62,151 nucleotides of DNA from an uncultured Eubacteriales bacterium (GCA_900314775.1 OMWM01000006.1:1-62151); one strand, 5' to 3'; positions 16,097 through 24,265 are shown, counted from the stretch's first letter. Notes: generated by a model not told the origin, from the sequence alone. Translations and numbers: made by a program.

Positions 16097-16885
16097 ATGC
16101 TGGAAGAGATTATTGACGCCGTCCGCAGGGGCGGCGGCATCATTCTGAGTGCGCAGAGCCCTGAAAATTACACTTCGGTCAAGGAAGGCAAAGCCAACTA
16201 TGTGACGCGCTACGACGTAGCTGTGCAGAATTTCCTCAAAGAGGAACTGCTGAAGATCGCGCCGCAGGCGCAGTTTATCGGCGAGGAAGGCGATGCTGAT
16301 CAGGCAGAGCCGGACCGCCCGGCATTCGTGGTGGACCCGATCGACGGGACGACCAATTTCATCAAGGGATACCGGAAGAGCTGCATCGCCGTGGCGTATA
16401 CGGAAAACGGCGCGGTGCAGATCGGTGTTGTCTTAAATCCGTTTACCGGAGAGCTCTTTTACGCAAAGGCAGGCAGCGGTGCCTTCCTGAACGGCAGACG
16501 CCTTGCGGCTTCGCAGCGCCCGCTCAGCGAAGAACTGGCGGCCTTCGGCACGTCGCCGTACTATCCGGAACTGGTCGATGTTTCCTATGATACCGCGAAA
16601 TATCTGCAGGGTGCGGCGCTGGATATCCGGCGCAGCGGTTCGGCCGCGCTGGATCTGTGCGATACGGCAGCCGGCCGGATCGGCCTGTATTTCGAGTACA
16701 GACTTTCCCCGTGGGATTACGCAGCCGGCTCACTGATTGCGCAGGAAGCCGGGGCGAAGGTCACCCGTATGGACGGCAGCCCGCTCAGCTTTTTCGAGGG
16801 CGGCTCGCTCCTGGCAGGCGGCCCGGCGGCCTATGAAGACTTCATGCAGTCGGCATTTGTCCGCAGCGGGAAAACGAAAGCTTGA
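16097..16885 (+). CDS. Inositol monophosphatase family protein
   Basis: 262 residues. The Li+-sensitive phosphatase motifs are intact: IGEEGD for the first metal glutamate, the motif VVDPIDGTTNFIKG with the two catalytic Asp, and SPWDYAAGSLIAQEAG near the C-terminus. It could hydrolyse inositol monophosphate, fructose bisphosphate or 3'-phosphoadenosine phosphate (CysQ type); sequence alone does not decide. It starts 14 bases after dapL with an AAAGGAG site, so it belongs to the same transcript. Confidence 0.9.
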   Translation: MLEEIIDAVRRGGGIILSAQSPENYTSVKEGKANYVTRYDVAVQNFLKEELLKIAPQAQFIGEEGDADQAEPDRPAFVVDPIDGTTNFIKGYRKSCIAVAYTENGAVQIGVVLNPFTGELFYAKAGSGAFLNGRRLAASQRPLSEELAAFGTSPYYPELVDVSYDTAKYLQGAALDIRRSGSAALDLCDTAAGRIGLYFEYRLSPWDYAAGSLIAQEAGAKVTRMDGSPLSFFEGGSLLAGGPAAYEDFMQSAFVRSGKTKA

Positions 16886-16911
16886 CAGCATCGGCTTTCA
16901 AAGGGTATACT
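16882..16911 (+). promoter_or_regulatory. SRP RNA promoter
   Basis: Consensus TTGACA at 16882-16887 overlaps the preceding stop codon. TATACT lies at 16906-16911 after an 18-base spacer. Transcription would begin about 30 bases before the mature RNA, so a processed precursor is likely. Confidence 0.8.
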
Positions 16912-16946
16912 ATCAATCAGTCATTTATTATATTGTCATAACCTTT

Positions 16947-17209
16947 CCGTGCAGCCGGGGAGATAGCGGTGCCCTGTACCTGCAATCCGCTAAAGCAGGG
17001 GTGATGTTTCGTCTGAGGGTTATGAACTGCAGCGCTGCCCGTATCCGTTGGTGTTGAAGTCCGGGTCTTGCGCAACAGAAACCGGTGAACCGTGTCAGGT
17101 CGGGAACGAAGCAGCACTAAGCCGGAGCTTCTGTGTGCCGCGAGGGTGCCTGGGCGGAGCCATCTGCTGCGGTAACGGCTGTGGAACAGGCACGAAGCGA
17201 AACGCACGG
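16947..17209 (+). ncRNA. ffs: Signal recognition particle RNA, large bacterial type
   Basis: 263 bases. The terminal stem is CCGTGC (16947-16952) with GCACGG (17204-17209). The 5' part carries the Alu-domain sequence GGAGATAGCGGTGCCCTGT with the GCAATCCGCT pairing partner. Domain IV, which binds Ffh, is the GTGAACCGTGTCAGGTC segment followed by a GGAA tetraloop and GAAGCAGCACTAAG. Here the tetraloop is closed by G-C rather than the usual C-G. Confidence 0.93.
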
Positions 17210-17227
17210 ATTATATAAGATATTATC

Positions 17228-17268
17228 AAGGTCTGATATCCTTTCTGCAGGATGTCAGGCCTTTTTTT
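17228..17268 (+). terminator. SRP RNA terminator
   Basis: A 14-bp stem with G-U pairs (17228-17241 with 17250-17263), 8-base loop, followed by T7. Confidence 0.9.
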
Positions 17269-17317
17269 CTGACATGCATTTCATAGTCCGGGCGCATAAA
17301 CGGTAATGGCGGCCATG

Positions 17318-17411
17318 AACGGCGGCTATGGTATACATAATTATCCGCACGCCCGCTCATTTCCGCAATGAATTATACCTATTTGCTTTTATGAAGCCGG
17401 CATCTGATAAT
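17318..17411 (+). promoter_or_regulatory. Nitrilase promoter module shared with the acyl-CoA operon
   Basis: Core promoter: TTGCTT at 17383-17388 and GATAAT at 17406-17411, 17-base spacer. Upstream lie blocks that recur at identical spacing before the operon at 25565 (offset 7998): AACGGCGGCTAT (17318-17329), CCGC plus ATGAAT (17363-17373), ATTTGCTTTT (17381-17390) and CTGATAAT (17404-17411). TGAATTATACCTA at 17369-17381 fits the T-N11-A LysR core next to the -35. Confidence 0.7.
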
Positions 17412-17477
17412 TGAATCAGTAAGAAACAGCAAGGCTGTTCATATGGACAATATATCATTTGCAAAGGAGGCTGCAAA

Positions 17478-18656
17478 ATGCAAAAAGCAAAAGCTTATCT
17501 CGACAATAGTACAGTACCATCAAAGAAACCTTTCAAGGGCATTCTCGGCGGAAGAGAAATGGTCAGAGTTGCCTGCATCCAGGCACCGCAGATCGTTTTC
17601 AACAAGGAGAAATCCATTGAGACCGCATGCGCCAGAATCCGCGAAGCAGGCGAGCATGGCGCACAGCTCGTTGCCTTTTCCGAGACTTACATTCCTTGCT
17701 ATGCCGCATATTATGACGGCGGATTTGATAACAGCATGGATGAGTGGATGGAATGGAACATGGGCCTGCAGCAGAATTCCATCGTGATCCCGAGTGAGGA
17801 CACTGACCGGATCGGCGCTGCCTGCAGAGATGCCGGCGTTTACTGCGTCATCGGTGTCAACGAACTCGATGACGCAGAGGGCGTAAGAACATTTTACAAT
17901 TCTCAGATTATTTTCGGCGCTGACGGCTCCATCCTCGGCAGACATCGTAAGACAAAACCGACGTATGTTGAGCGTGCATACTGGGGCGAAGGCGACGGCA
18001 GCGATCTGAATGTGTACAAGACGCCGATCGGACGAATCGGTTCACTCGTATGCTGGGAGCACCATACCATACTTGTCAGCCGTGCACAGATGCTGATGGG
18101 CGAGGAAATTCATGTTGCCAACTGGCCTGGAACATGGAAGGTCGGCCCGAAGACAGCCATGGATCCGAACTTCGATCCGCTGGGAATCGGCTGTGACGGT
18201 ATTACCGCATGCAAGGAATATGCATTCCAGGCAGGCTGCTTCGTAGTCAGCGTGCACGGACTGCTCAGAGAAGAAGATTTCGAGCCGGAATACAAGAACA
18301 TGCTCGAGAGCAAGGACCTCAACTACGGCTGGGCACACGGCGGCAGCTGTGTAATCGGACCGCTGGGCGAGTTCATTGCAAAGCCTGTTTTTGACCAGGA
18401 TACCATCATTTACGCTGATTGCTATGCGAAGGATATCATGGCGGCGAAGGCCTTCTTTGACGGACTCGGTCACTATTCCAGACCGGACATTGCCCGTCTT
18501 GAATATAATCCTACTCATTACAAAAACCTTAACATCGTTACCGGACCGCAGACCGGCCTGATTGCACCTGAGTACAGCTATCTGAAAGAGATTTCAGAGA
18601 AATACGAGGTTGCTCTGTCAAGACTGGAGAAACTTGCGGAGAAGATTGAAAAGTAA
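17478..18656 (+). CDS. Nitrilase (carbon-nitrogen hydrolase)
   Basis: 392 residues, typical of true nitrilases and longer than most amidases of the superfamily. The Glu-Lys-Cys triad is visible: E69 in VAFSETYIPCY, the lysine in GRHRKTKPTYVERAYWGEGDGSDL (K158 or K160), and C192 in GSLVCWEHHTILV. The last two motifs are those of nitrilase branch 1 rather than of amidases or cyanide dihydratases. It would turn a nitrile into a carboxylic acid and ammonia. The first 28 residues are an extension before MVRVACIQAP. The ribosome site is AAAGGAGG. Its promoter resembles that of the acyl-CoA operon, so its acid product may feed that pathway. The nitrile is unknown. Confidence 0.92.
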   Translation: MQKAKAYLDNSTVPSKKPFKGILGGREMVRVACIQAPQIVFNKEKSIETACARIREAGEHGAQLVAFSETYIPCYAAYYDGGFDNSMDEWMEWNMGLQQNSIVIPSEDTDRIGAACRDAGVYCVIGVNELDDAEGVRTFYNSQIIFGADGSILGRHRKTKPTYVERAYWGEGDGSDLNVYKTPIGRIGSLVCWEHHTILVSRAQMLMGEEIHVANWPGTWKVGPKTAMDPNFDPLGIGCDGITACKEYAFQAGCFVVSVHGLLREEDFEPEYKNMLESKDLNYGWAHGGSCVIGPLGEFIAKPVFDQDTIIYADCYAKDIMAAKAFFDGLGHYSRPDIARLEYNPTHYKNLNIVTGPQTGLIAPEYSYLKEISEKYEVALSRLEKLAEKIEK

Positions 18657-18680
18657 ATTACCCGAAGATTTCTATCAGGT

Positions 18681-18746
18681 GACGGCAAGAGGCTGCCGGA
18701 CAGTTCCCCTAGTCAGAGAGGAAGGTCCGGCGGCCTTTCTGCCGTC
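18681..18746 (+). other. Long imperfect RNA hairpin after the nitrilase gene
   Basis: GACGGCAAGAGGCTGCCGGAC (18681-18701) pairs imperfectly with 18725-18746, and an inner TTCC/GGAA stem closes the loop. No T run follows directly. It may be a stabilising 3' structure or part of a composite terminator. Confidence 0.5.
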
Positions 18747-18751
18747 TGCGT

Positions 18752-18788
18752 AAAAAAAACTCTTCTGCACGCGGTGCAGAAGAGGTTT
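18752..18788. terminator. Bidirectional terminator between convergent genes
   Basis: An 11-bp perfect stem (CTCTTCTGCAC at 18760-18770 with 18774-18784) flanked by A8 on the left and TTTT on the right. It can serve the nitrilase and the minus-strand pair ending at 18893. Confidence 0.85.
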
Positions 18789-18890
18789 TGCATTTCTCCG
18801 GCGGTGCAGAAGAGGTGTTGTATTTCTTCTGCGGTGCAGGAGAGGTTTTCGTTTTTTCCCTGCACGGCGGCAGGAGAGGCTTTTATTTAT
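18771..18890. repeat. Tandem 30-bp repeats derived from a terminator arm
   Basis: Copies at 18771-18800, 18801-18830 and 18831-18860 each begin GCGGTGCAG-AGAGGT. A fourth, more degenerate copy lies at about 18866-18890. The first copy contains the right arm of the terminator. Confidence 0.85.
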
Positions 18891-18892
18891 GC

Positions 18893-19582
18893 TTACAGCG
18901 CGGATACCGCGAGGATCCGGTTGTTATAGGCTTCCATGGCGGTGTCCTTTTCCCACAGCGTGTGCCCGTCGCCCAGCAGGTCGAGCAGATACTGCGTAAA
19001 CGGCGGATTCATCACGAGGAGCGGGCCGAGCAGCGAGGTGGCGTAGAAATTATACCGCCGCACGCCGTCGAAGCGGCAGCGGCTGTTCATGCCTTCCCCT
19101 TTGAGCAGCCGGATAAACTGCTCGCTGTCGCCGCCGTATTCGCGGATAAAGGTGCTGCGGTTGGCCACGATCTTCATGTCCTCAAATTCGCCCAGGAACC
19201 AGGAATTGTGGCGCTCGTCCATATTTCCCTTCGAATAAAAATCAAAAATGCCGAGGCCCTTGACCTCCTGATTGCCCCAGTCGATGTACTGCCCGAACAG
19301 GTCAAGCGCATTGCCGGTGGCCAGGAATATTTTCCCTGAATTGATGTAGCGCTCCAGATCGTAACGGTAAGGCTTCAGGCCGCGGATCGCGATGCCGAGG
19401 TAGTTGTCGATCATCGAACCGATATAGACAAAATCTACGCTGCCGTCTACGAAAGCAGGCCGCTGCCCGTGCTGCGTCGTGACAATGCGGGCTTCCGGCA
19501 GGCATTTGCTCAGATATTTGAGGTTGCCGGTTTCGCCATAGAGGGTGACAAGCTCCGGAAACAGAAATTCAATTTTGATCAT
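18893..19582 (-). CDS. GatD-like glutamine amidotransferase fold, catalytic residues missing
   Basis: 229 residues, next to murT and overlapping it by 4 bases, the usual arrangement for GatD, which supplies ammonia for lipid II glutamate amidation. The fold is recognisable: FLFPELVTLYGETGNLKYL at the start and SLLGPLLVMNPPF near residue 190. However, the nucleophile elbow (usually CGGYQLLG) reads FLATGNALDLFG at residues 86-97 with no Cys, and the His of LHGPLL is Leu (L185). The only cysteines are C27 and C169, outside any active site. The protein is therefore probably not a glutaminase. It may be a structural partner that lets MurT use free ammonia, or a divergent enzyme. Confidence 0.75.
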   Translation of the reverse strand: MIKIEFLFPELVTLYGETGNLKYLSKCLPEARIVTTQHGQRPAFVDGSVDFVYIGSMIDNYLGIAIRGLKPYRYDLERYINSGKIFLATGNALDLFGQYIDWGNQEVKGLGIFDFYSKGNMDERHNSWFLGEFEDMKIVANRSTFIREYGGDSEQFIRLLKGEGMNSRCRFDGVRRYNFYATSLLGPLLVMNPPFTQYLLDLLGDGHTLWEKDTAMEAYNNRILAVSAL

Positions 19583-20958
19583 GATCTGCCGCCTCCCAGT
19601 TTCTTCCTGATGGCATCCCGGAGCTGGTGTGCCTGCGTGATGCGGTGCACCTCGTGCAGGATGTAGATTTCCCGGATGCCGTCAAAGGTCATATTGTCAG
19701 TTATATCGCTGTAATCACGGAAGCAGACGATCCGGCTCTCAGGAATGCCGGCGAGACGGAGCCGCAGATGGTAGTCCGCGTAGACAGGGCCTGCCACGAC
19801 GATCCGCCGGATATTCTGGCGGCTGAGCAGCTCGAAATCGGTATCATAAAGCCAGGAAACCGCTTCCGGCTGTTCTTCGTGCTCGTAGGTCTCATTCATC
19901 AGCAGAATGAGCTCCATCGGCTTGTTGATCTTCGCAAGCTGCCGGAAAACCACCGAAGCCGAACTGCCGGCCTGCCCCTTGCACATAACTGTGTAAAGGT
20001 CGATGCCGCCGGCATTTTCATGCGTTTCCCGTGACTGCGGAATACGGCAGCTGCGGATGTGCATCGTGAGCTGTTCGGCATTGAAGCCGAGTGTGCGCAG
20101 GCACGCGATGGCAGTCAGATAGTTGAACGTATTGAAAATGGTTGACGAGCGGATCGTGTAGGTCAGCTCGATGCCGCTCTTCTCGCGTACCGTGATCTGC
20201 TTTGTGAGCATGTCGGAATGGACAATCTCGTAGTCCGGGTCCGGGGACTGCAGGCCGCAGACCGGGCACTGTACCTTGCCGAAATGCAGATAATGGCTGT
20301 ACAGATATTTCGGCTGGCTGAAGCAGTTCGGGCAGATGGTAAAATCGTGCAGATTGGACCATTCCGGCTGGCTGCCCGGCTTGCCGTCGATGGCAAAATA
20401 CCGAACGCGGTCTTCCGGGACATCCATAAAGCAGCTGATCGGATCATCCGCGTTGAGAACGATCTTCGTGTGCTCGAGACTGTCGATGGCCTTCTGTATA
20501 CGGTCGCGATTGCAGAACGGATGCGCGTTGCGCTCGAGGGAATCACGGCAGATGTTGGTGACGACGAGACAGTCCGGCTGCAGTGCGGAAAGGTTCTCAT
20601 ACGCCGTCTCCTCGTCGATTTCCAGGATAACCGCGTTGACGCATGGACGGCCGCGCCAGTTGACGGAACGGGCCATCAGGATGCAGTGTCCGGAGCGGAG
20701 GTTGGCCCCCCAGTCGTTGTAGGCCACCTTGTATCCCATTCCCTGCATGCACTGCGCCAGCAGACTGGTCACAACGGTCTTGCCGTTGGTGCCGGTCACC
20801 GCGATTGTATATTTCGGCTTATGAACATATTGAAGAAAGTCGGGGCATATTTTGTGAATAACCGAGCCGGGGAAATCGTCCTGTTTTCTGCCTCGTATGG
20901 TGTAGAACCAGGAGATGAGTTTACCGACCCAGAGAGCTATGTAAAATCGAAATTTCAA
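19579..20958 (-). CDS. murT: MurT-like Mur ligase family protein
   Basis: 459 residues. The ATP-binding Mur ligase loop is IAVTGTNGKTVVTSLLAQ. The central domain includes a Cys4 zinc ribbon (CPNC and CPVC, about 24 residues apart in the fold) typical of MurT. The C-terminal DUF1727-type domain follows (about residues 315-455). In Gram-positive bacteria MurT-GatD amidates D-glutamate of lipid II. The start is TTG at 20958, supported by AAGGAG 9 bases upstream, and the first 25 residues are hydrophobic (FYIALWVGKLISWFYTI). Expression is from an extended -10 promoter (TGCTATAAT, minus strand at 21001-21009). Confidence 0.9.
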   Translation of the reverse strand: MKFRFYIALWVGKLISWFYTIRGRKQDDFPGSVIHKICPDFLQYVHKPKYTIAVTGTNGKTVVTSLLAQCMQGMGYKVAYNDWGANLRSGHCILMARSVNWRGRPCVNAVILEIDEETAYENLSALQPDCLVVTNICRDSLERNAHPFCNRDRIQKAIDSLEHTKIVLNADDPISCFMDVPEDRVRYFAIDGKPGSQPEWSNLHDFTICPNCFSQPKYLYSHYLHFGKVQCPVCGLQSPDPDYEIVHSDMLTKQITVREKSGIELTYTIRSSTIFNTFNYLTAIACLRTLGFNAEQLTMHIRSCRIPQSRETHENAGGIDLYTVMCKGQAGSSASVVFRQLAKINKPMELILLMNETYEHEEQPEAVSWLYDTDFELLSRQNIRRIVVAGPVYADYHLRLRLAGIPESRIVCFRDYSDITDNMTFDGIREIYILHEVHRITQAHQLRDAIRKKLGGGRS

Positions 20959-21000
20959 TCAGATACACTCCTTGAAAAATGAGGGTTGATAATTACTTTC

Positions 21001-21009
21001 ATTATAGCA
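21001..21009 (-). promoter_or_regulatory. murT extended -10 promoter
   Basis: On the minus strand, TGCTATAAT is a full extended -10. The -35 region reads TATACA with a 17-base spacer, which is weak. Confidence 0.65.
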
Positions 21010-21062
21010 TTGCGGCTTTGGTTTGTATATCAGCGGCAGAGACGGTTTTTGCGGAATTTTTG

Positions 21063-21090
21063 TTGCCTTTTTAAAAAATAATGGTATAAT
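21063..21090 (+). promoter_or_regulatory. tRNA-Thr promoter
   Basis: TTGCCT at 21063-21068 and TATAAT at 21085-21090, 16-base spacer. Confidence 0.75.
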
Positions 21091-21101
21091 GGACGAAGTA
21101 A

Positions 21102-21174
21102 GCTAACATGGCTCAGTTGGTAGAGCGACGCACTCGTAATGCGTAGGTCGGGGGTTCAAGTCCCCCTGTTAGCT
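21102..21174 (+). tRNA. tRNA-Thr (anticodon CGT)
   Basis: 73 bases. Acceptor arms GCTAACA (21102-21108) and TGTTAGC (21167-21173) pair, discriminator T. The anticodon loop is CTCGTAA, giving CGT. The T arm GGGGGTTCAAGTCCCCC is intact. CCA is not encoded, and T-rich sequence follows. Confidence 0.95.
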
Positions 21175-21189
21175 CTTTTTTTATGCATG

Positions 21190-21270
21190 AAAATGCCGCA
21201 GACACGGAGATATGTATTCTCTTTACCGGGCAAAACCAGTAAGAGGGGATATAGGAGTCTGCGGCATTTT
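21190..21270 (+). terminator. Long-stem terminator or structured RNA after tRNA-Thr
   Basis: A perfect 14-bp outer stem (AAAATGCCGCAGAC at 21190-21203 with 21257-21270) encloses 53 bases with further partial pairing (CTCTTTAC against GTAAGAGG). T5 follows. It is longer than an ordinary terminator. Confidence 0.6.
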
Positions 21271-21349
21271 TACTTATTAGCTGCAGCCCGCCGGGTTCGA
21301 AACACATATTCCTTACACACAGAATCTGGCGCAGATATGATGAATCATG

Positions 21350-21402
21350 TTGTCTGACATTAATTATCTGTTATAATTAACAGATAAAACAGATACGTCT
21401 GT
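21350..21402 (+). promoter_or_regulatory. Exopolysaccharide gene promoter with palindromic operators
   Basis: TTGTCT at 21350-21355 and TATAAT at 21372-21377, 16-base spacer. The -10 sits in a perfect dyad, ATCTGTTA-TAAT-TAACAGAT (21366-21385). A second dyad ACAGA-TACG-TCTGT (21389-21402) lies downstream, so several TCTGT half-sites cover the start of transcription. Confidence 0.65.
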
Positions 21403-21431
21403 TAATGATCATCAGGGGGAGATAATGAGAT

Positions 21432-22658
21432 ATGAGAGGGGAAAAGTCCGATTTAAGCCCTGTTTTTTATGAGTGCATATATTTTATCTATTATGTATGC
21501 GTTCTTTTTTTCTGCTATCTGCATTCGACCATGTTCATGCTGCGGAATGAACCCGCAATGCAGACTTTTCTGGCAGTCGGTGGCATTTTTATTATTGTGC
21601 TCAATCTTATGTTTGTCCGCGGCTGGAAAATGCCGCAGCTGATATTTGCCATGGTAATCGGTGTGAGTTTTCTGTTTACCTGGTTACAGTTTTATCCGGC
21701 TGGGTTTCCAAGAACATATGTTTTTCCATTTGCGGCAATGATTATCGGAGCGCACGGTTTATCCGGGAAAAAAATCATGAATGTACACTTTGCCGTATGT
21801 GCGCTGCTGCTCGTTATTACCGTTCTGGCAATGGCGGGCGGTTTTATCGAAAATCTGGTCTATGTTCAGGCAAGCCATCAATACAAACCAAGGTACGCGT
21901 TCGGCAGCGTTTATCCGACTGATTTTGCAGCCCATATTTTATTCCTGTTTCTGACGCTGGTCTGGATTCGCGGGAGAAAAATGACATGGCTGGAAAACGC
22001 TGCTATATTTGCTGCGGCGATATTCTGTTTTCAGTACTGCGACGCAAGGACGACATGTATATGCCTTTTGCTGCTGGGGATCGGTGTCGCTCTGGAGAAG
22101 ATCTGCACGGTTAAAACAGGCAGTGCTGCCTGCCGGCGATGGAAGACTGTCTTTAATTCCAGAGGTATGGGCATTTTCTTTTTGCTGATCGGCCCCGTTC
22201 TGGCATCGTTGATGATCATGTTATCGTATTGCTACCGTGACGACAGTACGATTATGCAGATGTTAAATAAAGTGTTAAACGGACGGCTTTCTCTTGGACG
22301 CGAGGCATTTGTACAATATAATGTTAAGCTTTTCGGCCAGGTGGTGCCAATGGTTGGATTTGGCGGAACGACAGTGCCGCCTGATCATTATTTTTTCCTT
22401 GATTGCTCTTATTTAAATATTCTGTTCAGATTCGGGCCGGTTGTTCTGTTTTGTCTGCTTGCCTGCTTTGAACTGCTCATCTGTCGGTCATGGAAAGAAA
22501 AGAATATGCAGCGGCTGTTTGCACTTTGCATTTGTCTGCTTTGCTGCTGTATTGAGCATCATTTGATTGAGGTCAGTTATGATCCATTCCCGCTTCTGGT
22601 TTTTGCCGGCAGTGCCGGGAGGTCTGTGACGAAGCGGCTGCATAAGGAAATCGCATAA
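21432..22658 (+). CDS. Wzy-like polysaccharide polymerase (membrane protein)
   Basis: 408 residues with about ten hydrophobic segments and no signal peptide. Late features fit O-antigen/capsule polymerases of Firmicutes: a YAFGSVYPTDFAAHILF helix, an NGRLSLGREAFVQYN segment and a GFGGTT loop followed by YLNILFRFG. No strict motif defines the family. It would link polysaccharide repeat units outside the membrane. Codon use is AT-richer than in the neighbours. The ATG at 21432 has GGGGGA 11 bases upstream; a 15-codon open frame starting at 21425 overlaps it and could affect initiation. The UDP-glucose dehydrogenase gene is next. Confidence 0.72.
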   Translation: MRGEKSDLSPVFYECIYFIYYVCVLFFCYLHSTMFMLRNEPAMQTFLAVGGIFIIVLNLMFVRGWKMPQLIFAMVIGVSFLFTWLQFYPAGFPRTYVFPFAAMIIGAHGLSGKKIMNVHFAVCALLLVITVLAMAGGFIENLVYVQASHQYKPRYAFGSVYPTDFAAHILFLFLTLVWIRGRKMTWLENAAIFAAAIFCFQYCDARTTCICLLLLGIGVALEKICTVKTGSAACRRWKTVFNSRGMGIFFLLIGPVLASLMIMLSYCYRDDSTIMQMLNKVLNGRLSLGREAFVQYNVKLFGQVVPMVGFGGTTVPPDHYFFLDCSYLNILFRFGPVVLFCLLACFELLICRSWKEKNMQRLFALCICLLCCCIEHHLIEVSYDPFPLLVFAGSAGRSVTKRLHKEIA

Positions 22659-22683
22659 ATATAATAGTGTTTTGCCATCTGCA

Positions 22684-22751
22684 CACCGTTTTGATTCAGC
22701 GGCGCGGTGTTTTCAGCAGAAAAACAGCATCTCTTCCGATGCAGCTGAAAA
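22684..22751 (+). promoter_or_regulatory. Hairpins between the polymerase and dehydrogenase genes
   Basis: A weak terminator-like hairpin (ACACCG 22684-22689 with CGGTGT 22705-22710, then TTT) is followed by TTTTCAGC (22710-22717) pairing with GCTGAAAA (22744-22751) around a small GCATC/GATGC stem. This could adjust expression of the second gene. Confidence 0.4.
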
Positions 22752-22784
22752 TGGCATTAATTACAATAAAGGATGTTTGATAAT

Positions 22785-24065
22785 ATGAAATCGTATTCTG
22801 AAAATGCAGTGTCTGCATCTTCTCCAATGAATATTGCGGTAGCCGGGTGCGGTTACGTCGGGATGTCTGTTGCGACGCTCCTGGCACAGCATAATCATGT
22901 GACGGCCGTTGATATTGTCCCTGAAAAGGCTGAACTTATCAATTGCCGTAAATCGCCTGTACAGGATGAGTACATTGAAAAATATCTAGCGGAAAAAGAT
23001 CTCGATCTCACAGCAACTACAGATGGTGAGTCCGCTTACAAAGATGCTGATTTTGTGGTTATTGCAGCGCCGACCAATTATGATCCCCGGACTGATTATT
23101 TTAATACTTCTGCAGTGGAAAATGTAATAGAGTCTGTTATACGGGTTAATCCTGACGCTATTATTGTTATCAAGTCAACAATTCCGGTAGGGTACACGGT
23201 CAGTGCCCGGAAAAAATACGGTACCGCCAATATTATTTTCAGCCCCGAGTTTCTGCGTGAATCAAAAGCCCTCTATGACAATCTGTACCCGAGCCGTATT
23301 ATTGTCGCAACGGATCCGGAGGATGAACGCATAGTACAGGCTTCTCATACCTTTGCCAATCTGCTGAAAGAAGGCGCAATCAGGAAGGATATCAAAACAC
23401 TGTTTATGGGATTTACAGAAGCTGAAGCTGTGAAACTTTTTGCCAATACTTATCTGGCTCTGCGCGTTTCCTTTTTCAATGAGCTGGACACCTATGCGGA
23501 ATCAAAAGGGCTGAACGCGAAAGAAATCATCGATGGCGTATGCCTTGATCCGCGCATAGGCACTTTCTACAACAATCCGAGTTTCGGGTATGGAGGATAT
23601 TGCCTTCCCAAGGATACGAAACAGCTGCTGGCGAATTACTCGGATGTCCCGGAAAATCTTATAAAAGCTATTGTGGAGAGCAACAGAACAAGAAAAGATT
23701 TCATTGCGGATCGGGTACTTTCCATGGCTGGATATTATGATTACGGCAAACATGCTGATTTTTCTTATGAGCAGGAAAAACAGTGTGTGATCGGCGTTTA
23801 CCGCCTTGTTATGAAACAGGGCTCGGACAATTTCCGCCAGAGTTCTGTTCAGGGTGTAATGAAGCGAATCAAAGCAAAAGGTGCAACGGTTATTGTCTAT
23901 GAACCGACCTTGCAGAATGGATCTTCATTTTTCGGATCGGAGATCGTAAATGACCTCGATGAGTTTAAGAAAAGGAGTCAGTGTATCATTGCCAACCGCT
24001 ACAATACCTGTCTTGATGATGTAAAGGATAAGGTATATACACGGGATCTGTTTCAGAGAGATTAA
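22785..24065 (+). CDS. ugd: UDP-glucose 6-dehydrogenase
   Basis: About 426 residues. It oxidises UDP-glucose to UDP-glucuronate with two NAD+. The Rossmann loop is [19 protein letters not shown]; the VIAAPTNYD loop, KSTIPVGYT and SPEFLRES follow. The catalytic Cys is in [17 protein letters not shown], and a C-terminal NAD/UDP-binding domain completes the protein. The ATG at 22785 has AAAGGA 11 bases upstream; the ATG 12 bases earlier overlaps that site. An AT-rich N-terminal leader of about 14 residues precedes the usual start. The pairing with a Wzy-like polymerase suggests a glucuronate-containing surface polysaccharide. Confidence 0.94.
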   Translation: MKSYSENAVSASSPMNIAVAGCGYVGMSVATLLAQHNHVTAVDIVPEKAELINCRKSPVQDEYIEKYLAEKDLDLTATTDGESAYKDADFVVIAAPTNYDPRTDYFNTSAVENVIESVIRVNPDAIIVIKSTIPVGYTVSARKKYGTANIIFSPEFLRESKALYDNLYPSRIIVATDPEDERIVQASHTFANLLKEGAIRKDIKTLFMGFTEAEAVKLFANTYLALRVSFFNELDTYAESKGLNAKEIIDGVCLDPRIGTFYNNPSFGYGGYCLPKDTKQLLANYSDVPENLIKAIVESNRTRKDFIADRVLSMAGYYDYGKHADFSYEQEKQCVIGVYRLVMKQGSDNFRQSSVQGVMKRIKAKGATVIVYEPTLQNGSSFFGSEIVNDLDEFKKRSQCIIANRYNTCLDDVKDKVYTRDLFQRD

Positions 24066-24190
24066 ATGACAGCTGCCGCCGATAGCAGTTCCTGTACGGT
24101 TAAAGCATGATATGATCCGATATTCAGGCATCTTCCGCACCGCAGTGAATCAGATAGTATTGTTGATAAAATAATCGGAATATAAAACGA

Positions 24191-24232
24191 AGCCATTGTG
24201 CTGTTTTCTGTCGGCACAATGGCTGTTTTTTT
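24191..24232 (+). terminator. Terminator at the end of the exopolysaccharide insert
   Basis: An 11-bp perfect stem (AGCCATTGTGC at 24191-24201 with 24214-24224), 12-base loop, then G and T7. The preceding 125 bases carry no gene. Confidence 0.9.
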
Positions 24233-24265
24233 GCTTCGAATGAGCTGTCTGTTTTGCATGCCGCC

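Noticed and set aside
21277-21310. A GGGTTCGAA sequence resembling a tRNA T arm
   Set aside because: No acceptor or anticodon arms surround it, and it does not repeat the tRNA-Thr 3' end, so it is not an attachment site that I can support.
21425-21472. A 15-codon upstream open frame overlapping the polymerase start
   Set aside because: It has a reasonable ribosome distance but is too short and unconserved-looking to call a gene; mentioned only with the polymerase.
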